Source: Aptenodytes patagonicus (Eukaryota; Chordata; Aves; Sphenisciformes; Spheniscidae). From it: a stretch of DNA of 64,000 nt. The position numbers and the translations under genes were made by a program. Under the pieces are notes generated by a model. The model did no database searches, had not been told where the DNA came from, and worked only from the letters and a program-made list of their open reading frames with translations. Location: NCBI RefSeq assembly GCF_965638725.1, contig NC_134957.1:20050101-20114100 (forward strand), read 5' to 3'. Shown in pieces: positions 41,501-53,500 of this stretch (position 1 is its first letter; every line of letters starts with the position of its first letter).

Positions 41501-44500
41501 AGAAGAAAACCCAGTTCTGGAAATGTAACACTGCCTAGCAGAACACTTAAGGGTAAAACAACACAATTTAGTTGATGAAAAGACAGCTGAAAACAGCAGA
41601 ACTGCAATCAAAATAGATTTTTAAATTCCTTAGCGTAGCTGGTTTTCTAATATTGTGCTTTGAAATGAGCAAATGGGTGTAAAACCAGCTATTGAGCACT
41701 TCCAGCCTCCCTTCAGTGTTGTGGAGGTTCAGCGCAACCCCCTCTAGAGGTAGCACGGGCCACCTAATATACCCCCCGCCCCGTAAAACACATTTGTACT
41801 TGCATACATGCACTATAGGAACAGACTTCATCCAACGCATTTCACCATGTGTTTTGGTTTGTGTCTTACCCACACTCTTAGTGTACTCTTTAATGCAATT
41901 GTGATATTTACTGAATAGGTCTGACAAATAACTCTTAGTTTATAATCTGGTTTGTTTTCTGTAAATATCCAGTGAGGGGCTCTGGCCGGTGATGAATGGC
42001 TTCGGCTGAGCATCTGAATCACCCAGCGCTGTTTCCAGTTTGAGACTGGAGAGATCCAATTTCTTGAATCGCGTTTCGGTGACAAATACGGACCTTTCCC
42101 AATTCCAGCTTATTTCATCATAATTCATTTGCTCGCTGGTCGTATTCTGACAGCCCTCGCAACGTGCCAGACACTCTCTGCTCCCGCAGGAGAGCTGGCA
42201 GCCTGCCCGTGGCGCCCGGCCTCGCGGGGTGCGCGCCCGCTGAAGCCAGCAGCGCTGCTGGGAGCCGAAATCCCCCACGGGCTCTGCCCCGCGTTGCTGT
42301 AAGAGCCGGTCGGTGTTTGCGCTGCATGCTACCTGCCCTGCCCAGGCGTGGCCAGGTTAACAGCTATGGGGGCAGCCTGCCTTCCCCCAAAATGAGGTCT
42401 TTTACCGTGCCTGAAGCCACCAGTAGACGTTTGCTCTCTAGCTGGAGAAAATTCAGTGTTGAGGGCAGCCTGTGTGTAACCCACAAAAACCAGGCTAGAC
42501 CCATGAGGAGAGAGTTCATCTTCTGATGTGGTTGATAGAAAGGCTCCTCGTCAGTCCAGAGGCAGATTTTCTTTATTCAGATAATTCCTTCATATCGTGT
42601 TTCCATTTTTGGGAACCTCTGCATTTCTCGGAGCGTCCTGTCAAGAGGAGGACCCGGCCCCCTCAGAGCAAATGGGAGCTTTGCCGTTTGCATCAGTGGA
42701 GTTTAAATGTCACCGCAAAGGCTGGGTGGTTCCTGTGGGACTGATTTCAAGCCAGTACGTAGATCCCAGCGGAGATCTTCAGAGTCTGTACAGCTCAGAG
42801 CATGCAGTGAAATCAGTGCCCCCCTCCACATGCCTAAATCCAGAACTCATCCGGATACTAGATAGTTGCTATTACGATATTGGACCTATTTCTATTTTTC
42901 TTTCTATCTTTGTACATATGTCCAGAAAAGTTGGCTCTTATTTTCAACAAACGTGACCTGCTCTCTAAGACAAGTCCTCCCACACACGTGTGCCTCCTCC
43001 CTGTTTTTCTGCTTGCCTCCTGCACGCTTCCTTTCTCCAGGCAATTTTAGGAGTGAAATGAAGTGCAAAGGTCAAAGCCTTTGCAGCATGTAGCCGTGAA
43101 TTCAGTAAGGATGTAAAAAAGAACAGTCCAGATTTGGCCCAAAGTGGATGTGGAGGGTACGTCTTTTTACTCCTGTGCGCACCAAGCTGGGAGATCAGCT
43201 GAGCTGCTGAGCAAAACCCTGAACGCGGGTTCATTTCCCTACATTGAACCACATTGTTATGGTCAGGCAAAAGTGTTACAGCGTAAATACTTGCGGCTTT
43301 TATTCTGATCCTGCTGGCTACTCTGGTTTTCTTCATGAGGTCCGACAGCGTGTTGTTGAAGGGTTTAGTTTAAAAAAAAAAATAAAAAGCAGTGTTGTGG
43401 TCCCCTACGAAAAGAGTCACTTTGCCCAATTTCCTGTTTATGTTCCTTCTCTTCGGAGCCGTGGCATCATGTGAGCACAGACAGTTATAGATAGGCTGCG
43501 TGACTGTTGCTGACCTCACACCACATGTTCAGTTAACAAGGTGAAACAGCAAAATTTGTTCTGTTTGTGTAAAGAATACTGAGAAAACTGCCAGTTCCAA
43601 GTAAAATAGAGGGAGAGGGACTCCCGATAGCCCGAGGCAGGGCGCAACCTCCAGGCAGATCTTTCTGGTCTGTAACTGCTTTGCACATCTGTATTTACAT
43701 GTTTACATTGTGCTTGTGAGTTACAAGAAAGGGGATTAGCCCCAACTCTATTTCTTTCCTTAGCGAAGCAGGTTTGGAGTCCTTCCATAAAAGCTATTAG
43801 TTTAGCAAATTTGCTCAAAATTTGTCTAAACTTCAGTCCCTTTGGTATATACATTTTCCTATACTTGCTCCCAAAAATGACTGAAAACTCTTGTGACTTA
43901 GCTAGCTTCAGTCATCCAGCAGACTATTATGCCCAGCATTTGTATTCCAGAACTGTTGTGCCTTAAACAACCTGGGGGCAACCTAATTTTTATTGTTCAA
44001 GATACTTTATTAATCAAGTATCCGTGCAGAGCCTTTTAAAAATCCTTTAAGATTATGCAAGACTTTTGGATTAAAGCCATGCTAAGAAATCAAAATTTAC
44101 CTCTATTTAAGTTTATATTTTATTACTATGTTAGTATTAAAGAATTTATTGTGAACAAGTCAGAGAGATCTTAACGGTTTCCAGGCCATTTTACACAAGT
44201 AGTTTTCATGTAACAGTCGGAATCCCTATCGTGCGGCATGAGGTTTCAGTGGCACTTTTCCCACTAACAGAAAACAAAGTTATGTTGTTAAATCCAGGAA
44301 GACCTGTATCACTGTGTTAGTTTCTCCTTTCTCCCTGTTTTCAACTCGCTTCTATAAGAAGCCCAATCCTCCATCCTGAGAAATCAGAATTTTATTTTCT
44401 AACTGACCAGAGGCGTGGCACTAAGCCAGACCAGCGGTTTTCTGTCCGTCGACCTCTGCCACCTTCAACAGGTAGATTAGGATTTCAGATGGAAAAGTTG

Positions 44501-47500
44501 CACCGTAGATTGGTCAAAGCCAAATGCACGGATGCGAGCGCATACCTGTGGGTGTACGGATAAGCATCCTGATTATCTGGAACGCGGCGTAACTTCAGAG
44601 GCAGGTGTATCCCTGTGACAGGTGAATGAATCAGAACATATGCAGCATGTAATGAGCAGGTACCAGTTGTCAAGTGCTTTAGGATTTAAAGGAGAAAAAA
44701 AGCACTCCAGAAATTAAGCCGCGTTCAGGGTGATAATAATAATGTCATTTTAGATACTACACATAAATATGCTGTGAGGGAATATGGAACTAAAACTCTT
44801 GGCTAGCTGGCGAGGCTGTAAACATCCTCATGTAAAGAGTCCTGCCTGTAAGTCTTCACTGTCAGGGACCTTAAATGCCTGCAAAAATGTAGCAGCAGTC
44901 AGAAGGTGTCATTTGGGGGGCAGCTTAAAGGAATTAATGTTTCACTGTGCCTGCCCTCAGGAAGGAAAAAATGTGCCAGAGGAGAGGAGCGCTCTGGGTG
45001 GGAGGAGATGCTTGAATGGCTTTAATCACTTCAGTGCTGTCTTCTGCTGCTGGGACCTCTACTCTGAGCTGCAACCTACTTTACATCCCCATTAAAGGCG
45101 AAAAAGACAGACAAAATGAAATGGAGAGTGTGAGGATGCTCACGATGTGAGTCAGTGTCCACCCCTGGCTGCCCCAGCAGTTTGATACCCCCCACCCGGC
45201 GTCACGGCTGCTCGGGCTGCAGCATGCAGGGATCCAGGCGGGACGGGGTCCGCTTGCCTGCCCCGGGCAGGGACGAGGCCAGCTGGCCAAAATCAGCTTC
45301 CCCTCCACCCAGGGCTTTTGCTCACCCATCACAGGTTCATTTTGATGAGAGCTGGTGGCGCAGTGGAAGCGCTGGCAGCCCAGGCAGCGGGTGGCCAGCC
45401 CGGGGCCGAGCATTGCAATGAGCATTGCGGCTGCTTGGGCTCTGCCCCACCTGGAGGCTTCCCAAGCTTGTGTGGATTTCACGCCGCAGCTGGCTTTCTT
45501 TTCCTTAGCTTGATTTTTCATCGGTTCTCCAGATCCCTTTGGGTGCTGCTTTATAATGACGCCGAGTCACAAAAATTTCGGTTGCTTCCTGAAGGCGTGT
45601 GAGACTGTCTTTACTGTCTTATTAGTCCCAATGAAACACAGCCAAGTGCAGTGGGGGAGTTACTTTATTTATTTATTAATACCAACTGTGTCTTTTTACT
45701 GGCGCCCTGCAGATGCTGTCGAGATTGCTGGCTGGCTCTGGTCGCTTGGTGCTCCTGACAAACCCCACTCAGCCGCAAGCCTCTCCCTGGGAGGTGCAGC
45801 CCTCCAGGGCATGGCTGGGTTTCTGCCCTGTGGTGGCAGTTAGCTGTAATTTCATAATGACTGGTCCTTATGCTTTCTATAAATGAGCTCAAAGGGGCCT
45901 GCGCATATTTGCAGGGCAGCTGTTAACAAGAAAAGCGCCAAGCTTTCAGCACCACTGCTGTCAAAATAGGAGGAAGAATAGAGAAGTCATGCCCTGGGCT
46001 GACAATGGGGAGGGTGGCTTATTTACTTCGTGCCTGTGTCAGGATTTCACTGTTAAATGAATCCACTGAAATAGGATTGCCATCCTGCCATCCCTTCTTC
46101 GGTGTTTTGTTGCTATGGATTTCACAGGTAAGGCTTTATCGGCCCAGAGGCATTTCCATAGCCGCGGGACACTAGGAAGCAGTGAGCTCTGCAAAGCATT
46201 GGCGAGGACAGTTGGATCCTGCCTGCACCGTGTGCCCCAGGGCAGGGCAGGGCAGGCAGGCAGCGCTGCGAAGCCATTTGACACGTTTCAGTCGCCCCAG
46301 GCGACATGGAGCCGCGGTGTTTTTCTGGTGTGGCAGGGTTTGTTGTAGCTCAGATCAAAACCGGTGAATTCTTCCCCGTAGCAAGATCTTGTGGGATGAG
46401 ATGCCCCGTCAGCATCTTCCCCTGCAAAGCTCAGGGACCCATCCAGGGGGCATGACCGCAGCACCGGCATTTCTTTTCTGTGGGAGAGCCCCTTGAGACC
46501 CACCTACCAGGAGCCATGGGGAAAGCGAGAAGAGGACAGCAGCACTGCTCCCCTTCAGCCAGCAACGTCTTGTCGAGCAATTCCTACTTGCATGAGGAGC
46601 AAGGGGATGCTCTGTCACCTTGCCCGTGTCCTCGGAGGAAACCTCTAATCAGAATGTTTGGGAGAAGCACAGTTCTCGGTTCTTTACTGCTCTTACTAAA
46701 GGACGGGAGGACATGAGTGAAATGACATTTCTTCATCCAAGTCTCTGCCTCCTTCCTCCCTCCCCAAAATGCAGTGGTGTTATCATTAATTTTACTTTCA
46801 GAACTTGTTTTCTTATCTTCCACAAGGTTTTTAAGAACTTAGAACTCCCAAGTTTTTAGGTCACTATGACTTTGACCCTTCATGCCCAAACAAACCCATT
46901 AGCTTTACAAAGAATCTGCATGTTTATTAAATAGCAGTGACTCATTCTGTTGCAGATGTTTGTATATGTAAAGCACCATAAATATTATGGATTAGGATGT
47001 AGACTAGGCAGTGGGAATGGGTGTAGGTTAGCAGGCAACATATGACTCTGGGACTTTTTCTCCTTTTTTTTAGTGTGCGTTATTTTTTCTTCACAAACCA
47101 CAGGTTTCTTTTTGTGAGAAACAGAAACAAAGGAAACCTCTCTGCTTCTACAGGACGTCATCTTAGATGCTTTATTACAAAGCTTTCATTGCAGTTACAG
47201 CACAGGAAATTTTTTGGTTAGTGTTTTTAGTCAATTAATGTATCTGTATCACCTTGAAAGGAAGAAGGTACTTCCCCTTCCACTATGCACCCCTTGCATC
47301 TCCTCCGAGGAAGACTCATGCTGACTTTCTTGAAACAAGATTCATTTAGAGTCACACTGAAACTACAACTATCAGAAAGACAAGTGACTCAATAAATGAC
47401 TCACGACTCAGCAGATGAAAATACAGTGTTAGACTGTAGTCTGTCCTGAACTCATCGTGTGATGGTCCTTTGCACAGGATGAGCCAGACCATTTGTGCTG

Positions 47501-50500
47501 GTCTGGGCTGAAAGTTGTTTTCCCGCCATAGCTGCGCCCTAAACCTTGAGAAAACAGAGCTGTAGTGGGCATGAACAGGCAGGGGAAGGGAGAGCTGATG
47601 CCTTTCCAGCACCCACGGGAATGCGCCTCAGCTCCGGGCACCCAAGCGAAGGGAGAAAAACTGCAGAAAATTTCTCCTTCTGCTCTCTAGGTTAAATAGA
47701 ATTACATGCCTGTGGAGGCAGAGGAAGGCCCTAAGGGAGGAGCATTCCTCTCTGAAATTGAATATTTATTGATTTTTCTTTCCCAGCCATAAACTATGAG
47801 TTTCAGCCTCTCACTGCTGAAGAAGTTTGTGAGATCTGAGTAGAAAATAAGGGAAACCAGACAGCAAGGGAGACAAAATCCAAGAGAAGCGTTAAACCAG
47901 TGGGTGATGGGCAATGAGCTCAGCTGCTCCCAGAGCGCTGCACGGGGACACACTGGAAGGGACAAGCAGGCAGCTTCATTAGGGAGAGATTTGTTATGCA
48001 GAGCTGATGGGAGCTGCAGACCAACAGCCACAACTGAAATAGCAAAACCATAACTCCAGCTGGGGACAGGCTGGGTGGTTTAAGAGGTCTTTTTCATCTC
48101 AGATTTCTGCGAGTGAGTTAATCGAGCACTATTACCAAGCAATGCAGGCTACAGAGTAGAAGGCATGAGCCCTTCTGCAAGAGTCTCGCAGTCCGAGGAG
48201 CGTGAGCTCCATGGGGTGGGCCCTTTTCTCTTGAAAGAGTGGCACGAAGAGCTCCCAGCAATGTCCTTGGCTCTTTGAACGTGAGGATGCTTGCTGGGAG
48301 CTGGGGCCTGACTCCTTCCTCCTTCCTGATGCACAGGTCCCTCTTGCAGGGACCGTACTCTGCAGTTCCAACACCTCCCACTCTGCGTAGGCGGGGGAAA
48401 CTCTTAACTTATATGGTCTTAATAGGCTTAGACATCAGCTGCTTACAAACCTGTCTACACATGAATTTTAACTTCCTCTTTTAAGTCATTTATAGGAAAT
48501 GCTATGAAGTTCCGCCTAATTTTTTTTCCCCAAAAATATGTTTAAAAATTGTTCTTTAAAAAAGAGGCAAGCTTTGAAAACTTGTGTCTCAAGTACTGGC
48601 ACTTCTGCGGGACTATTATCCTGCAGCTCTGCTAGTTTTCTAGCCCCAAGGATGCCTTGCAGCTCAAGGCAGCCGAACCGCAGCGAGTAGCAGGAGGAGC
48701 ACTGTACACACAGGCGCTCCCAGCCCTCAGCCAGCCACGGGAGGGAAGCCGTGCCAGACCCTCCTCTGGTGGGATTTGCTGCTTTCTCTTTCCAAGGGAG
48801 TTTGCGGGATGAGAGCAATCCCAAATGTTCAGACCTTTCACAGTCCTCCCCATCACTGAGCTCTCGAACTCTTCTTTCGGCGTCAGACCTCCCCGCAGCA
48901 GGCCTGGGGACGAGCACATGTCCTTTGCCCAGAAGCATGGCTGCAAGGCCGCCAGGCAGGCGCGGAATCGGTACACATCCGCTGTTCATTCTGCTTCCCC
49001 TTGCCATCCCCTTTGCTGCATTCCGTAAAATGAAGGTTATCCTCATGGGGGAGTCATGGGCATTAATTTAGCTGGTAAAGAATTTCAAGTTTGTTGGCTA
49101 TTCTGTGTTTTGTTATTAAAACCAGAATAAATCAAAAACACACAGGACAAATTATATTTCAGGCCAATTTACCTCATTTAGCTTGTATGTGCTCTAATTA
49201 ATTATTTAGATCTCAGATACTGGATATTTTGTACATAAAAATGAAAACATGGTCCTCAGACAGAAGGTAAGTGATGAAGGTCCTTTGCTAAACCTTTCCC
49301 ATGCAGGCGCTCAGCTCCCATTCTGGCCTTGTTTACCAGATAGCTGTTTTTTCAGCACGTAGGTTTGCTCGTGGCCTGTCTTATCTGACATTGCTGCGGT
49401 GGAGCAAACATTTGCATGTAATAGCAGCCCTTTTTAAACCTCACACCACTTATTCAGCAGAAGCAGAGACGTCAGATTGTGGAAGTAGTGATAGCTTTCT
49501 TAGAAACCCTACTGAAATGGAAACAGAGCTATTCCTCTTCCCTTCAGAAGTGGCTCTGGAATTCCCAAAGTGAAAAATTCAGGAGCAAGAAGAAAACACT
49601 GATAGCTTGTCTTGCACAGAGCAACATGCTGGCGTCCGACCAACGCTGCTGCAAATTCTTTCTTCCTTTTGGCACCGAACTATTCCACTTACGAAGGGCA
49701 GATGAAAATTGTTCTAGATTTATGTTGGCTCTTGTCTGATTGTAGTTGTGCTTTTCTGATAAAGCCTTCTCTCTAATGCTAACAAAGCTTTGGAGGACAT
49801 GTAAACATATCATCGTATCATTCCTTCATCAAGAAGGAACTAATTTCAAGAGGCCCCCAAATAAATGTAATATTTCTTCTGGATGCGTAGATCCTTTCCA
49901 TAGTGTAAGTGAGGAGCCTAGGCTGAATCCCAGGAATTGGTTCCTATTTAAGTATATAGGTTACTTCATCTCAACCATGGGAGTGCAATCTTTCACCCTT
50001 AAATTGATCCAAATTCTCTTGTAAATTTGGCAGTGTGTGCAGCTCCAGACTAAATATTGTCAGATACTATTGACTCTGATCAGCTGAAATAAATCCCTGC
50101 TCGCCGCAGCCCCACCGCTCTGGCCCTGCTGGCTCCTCGGGTGCCCCCACCAGCCTCGAGCCTCTGCAGGGGCTCAAAGGTGCTCTCTAGCCCGATACCG
50201 GCACCCCACAGCAGAGAAACTGGTCCCCTGGGCACCGGCTCGTGGTAATAGCGACTGTGCCTTACAAACTGTGAGGAGGAAGGTATTGCAGCAGCACAGG
50301 GATGCAGGTTGATCCTGCACACAGTGCTGCCCGGGACAGGAGGGAGCAGGGAGCAGAGCTCCTTGCTGTACCATGGGGTGTTGGCACAGCACACCCTTCC
50401 CCAGCAAGGGGTCCGCGAGCCGTGGGGAGCCCCCTCCAGCCCCAGACAGGTGCTCAGCACCTTGCGTTGTGGTGCCGGCACGGGCACAGCTTCTGGTTTG

Positions 50501-53500
50501 GGTGACTGATGGGGAAGGGAAGGAAGGCACACGCCACACCACACTGCGTCCTGGTCTGTGGGCGAAGATCACGCTGCAAAGACAGAAAACCAGGGATGGC
50601 AGGAAGAACCGTAACAGGGGAAGGAGGAGGCGGCCTTGTGACTGGTAAATGGTAAAAAGAAAACTACCGAGAGCGTACAACTATGTAAAACCCCACCATG
50701 CTCTGCTATGGGCTGGGGCTGGGGTGGGCACTGGAAAGGAGCTGCCATGGGGCACGACTGCCTGCCTTGCAGGGCAGGGGCTGGGAGGTGCCAGGCACCC
50801 TCTGCGCCTCTGGCCTGGGGCTGAGGAGCCCTGGCCCCTGCTCCGGCAGAGTGGACCGCTGCCTGGGTCCCTGCGAGCTAAAAACTGCTGCTGCCGTCTT
50901 GTCTGGCCAAGGCCTGCCACAGCTGGGCTCCCAGCGACTCCAGTGTGCTGCATCCACTTCCCCTGGGGAAAGGAGACATGTAGCTCATTGCAGGCAAATG
51001 CCAGGAAAATGAGGAGAGGATATTTGACTCTTGGAGATAAAAGCCTCATGCTGAAAGGTGTGCCAAAACCCCTGCTTTGCCTACGCCACGGAGCAGGGCG
51101 AGTCCTGTGTATTGGCAATGGCAAACCTGCTCATGTCCGTTTGCAGGCAAGCTGTGAGTGTCTCAAAAACTCGGCGCATTGTACACTCAGCATTGTAGGA
51201 TAAGCAAAAATGTTTTGGAGTACAACATTTTGCGAGTAAAGGCACATATCGGTGAAAGTTTCAGAATGGAAATGAGCCACTGGGGGGAGACAGTGACGGC
51301 ACTGGGTATGTCAAATGGGAGAAGAGGTGCAAAAGATGGTCCTTCAACCCTACCCACGCAGGTAGCTATGTTGGTAGCTGATGCCACTTTCCTCCTAGAG
51401 AGTGGAGGGAAAAAAAAGGAGCCCGGAGAGGTGAGGTGCAAGTGCACTGTGTGTGTGTGGATGCAGTCTGATGGTACAACGAAGCTGATGTTAAGAGCAA
51501 GCACCCAGGGAAAGAGCTGGTCCCGTCCCCTCCCACCCTCCTACCCCCTTCCTGGTGATGGCCTGCCTGCACCCAGGCAAGGTTGGGTGCTGGGGCACCG
51601 GGCTGGCAGCGCTCCCATTTCCCAGTGTGGGATGAGGCGGCTTCTGCTCCTTTTGCTCCCCAAGACGGCTCCCTTTGGTGGCAGGCAAGGAGCAGCCCTG
51701 GCACGGGGCAGCAGGCGAGCTCACCGGGCAGTGCCGGCAAACGCCCCATCGGCCAGGCTGCACCATCGCCCTGCGCCGCTGCCACCCTGCTGTGGCACCC
51801 GCACTGATTTCAAGGGGGGTTGAGTGTATTGAGTGTATTAAATGTCTTTGAAGATCTGAGCCTGCGAGTGCTGATTCACCCACGCTGCTGACTCAGGCTG
51901 CGCCTATTTAAAAGCTGCTGTCCCTCGGCTCCAGGTCCAGCAGCGGGTCAGCAGCATGGGCAGGGTATTTGCTCCGGTCCCTGCAGCTCACAGCAAGATA
52001 CCACCATCGGTTTCAGAGTACATTAATATTTGGGGCAATGAACGGCGGCAGACAAGGGCTCTTAGCTTGTCCGAGCTTGTGGTATCACCAAAGGGCAACC
52101 TTTGGTTCCTTTGGCAAAGGAACCAAAGTTCCTCTGTCCCTCTCCACCCCCCACCTTCCTGCATGTTTCCTACAGCTCACGTGTTACCCCCACAAGAAAA
52201 AACTACTCTGTTTTCAGCCAGACAGGGTGCTAGGTGGCTGCACGGGCCCTGCCACGAGCCTGGGGAGGGCAGTGAGGGTGGCGGTGCAGGAGATGGAGAG
52301 GGGAGGCCCACCCTTCCAAAGGGCAGTGCAGATTTGGGCAGCTATCTGGCATTATTTCCCCTCAGCCCTGTTTTCATGGCTGCCCAGCTATGATAGCCAG
52401 TGTTTTCTCACACAGCCTCGGCCCTGCTCTCCTCTCCCATCATAAGCCGCACTGACTGGGCACCTCTCCATCTCCAGTCTCACAGCGCCAGCCAGACGAT
52501 AAGCCTGATCAAATTGTGTATCTGCAGGGAAACAGGTTATCAGGCAGCTTCTTGGCTAGTACAAAACCAAAAACAGCAGAGCCACAGCCACTCACACCAC
52601 GCCGAAGCCAGCCTTCGCCTCCGAACAGAGGGACCGTGAGCTTTTCGGCAAAGCACAGCTGCAGTTTTCTCTTTCCTCTTACTGGCTGCCCGGGTTGTGC
52701 TGAAACTACAGACCCCTTTAGACTCATGAAAATTAAAATGCTAAGGAAATGGGGACAGGTACTGGGCCATCCTGCCTAAGGGTGTTGTACCGGCCACCAG
52801 CAGGTAGCCCTGAGCTGGTCCCGGCCTCGGGGCTGAGCTCCCACCTCCCCACAGCTGCGTGGGTGCCAGCTAGGCAGGGTGTCCCCAGCTGCTCTCCCGT
52901 CCCGTCCCCTCCTCAGCTTGCTCATATGCAGGTGATTTCCATCCAATTTCCATCAGAAGGAGCCAGGTGTATTTAAGCTGCAGGGCTGGCAGCATTGGGG
53001 AAGGAGTGAGAAGTGGTCTATGTAGTCTTGGGGGAGAGCTGATGGCTCCTTCGCCTCTCTGTCTCAGCAGCCTGCTTCTCTGGGAGGCGAAGGAGCAGGT
53101 CTTGTTTGGCTTATACCTCCTGAAGCATTTCTCTTTTGTTGTTTAGGGGTGAGAGTGTGTTAGGGGATGTGGCCTTTCTGTCCTGATGTGTTTGTGGAGT
53201 GTGCATTAAGCCTGTGTGGCACTTGGATTGCCGGTGGCAGAGGCGTGGACTCTTTCTGGGACTATACATGTGAGATACCTGCTGGGCTGTATTCCACTGC
53301 TGAAGCTTGCTAGTCAGGAAAGTGTTTTCTCCATTAAACATTTTTCCTTTGTTTCTATTTCCTTTGAGGGGGTGTGTGTTCTTTTTTTTTTCCCTGGCTC
53401 CCACAAAATTAGACTTGTCTGAGATATCTCAGTAATCTGTTTTTTCTAGCTACTTTCAACAGAGACCAAATCACTTTCAAACCTCAACAGGTCATGAGGG

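Larger units (their letters stand above)
30804..47384 (+). other. GAB3 intron 1, middle part
   Basis: No exon or RNA gene is recognisable here on either strand. The DNA stays AT-rich up to about 34 kb, then GC-rich blocks appear (roughly 34-40 kb and 45-46.7 kb) and lengthen chance open frames without giving them family similarity. It contains small tandem duplications at 32086, 32224 and 38301, an inverted repeat at 33773-33795, and a CpG-dense pocket at 42170-42330. Confidence 0.55.

Noticed and set aside
48516..49046. 176-codon open frame on the minus strand
   Set aside because: No recognisable family, no promoter or splice context, and overlapping plus-strand frames of similar quality.
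51158..51823. 221-codon open frame on the plus strand, the longest in the window
   Set aside because: It begins at a non-ATG codon, lies in GC-rich intron DNA, shows no domain, and its composition is that of chance frames.
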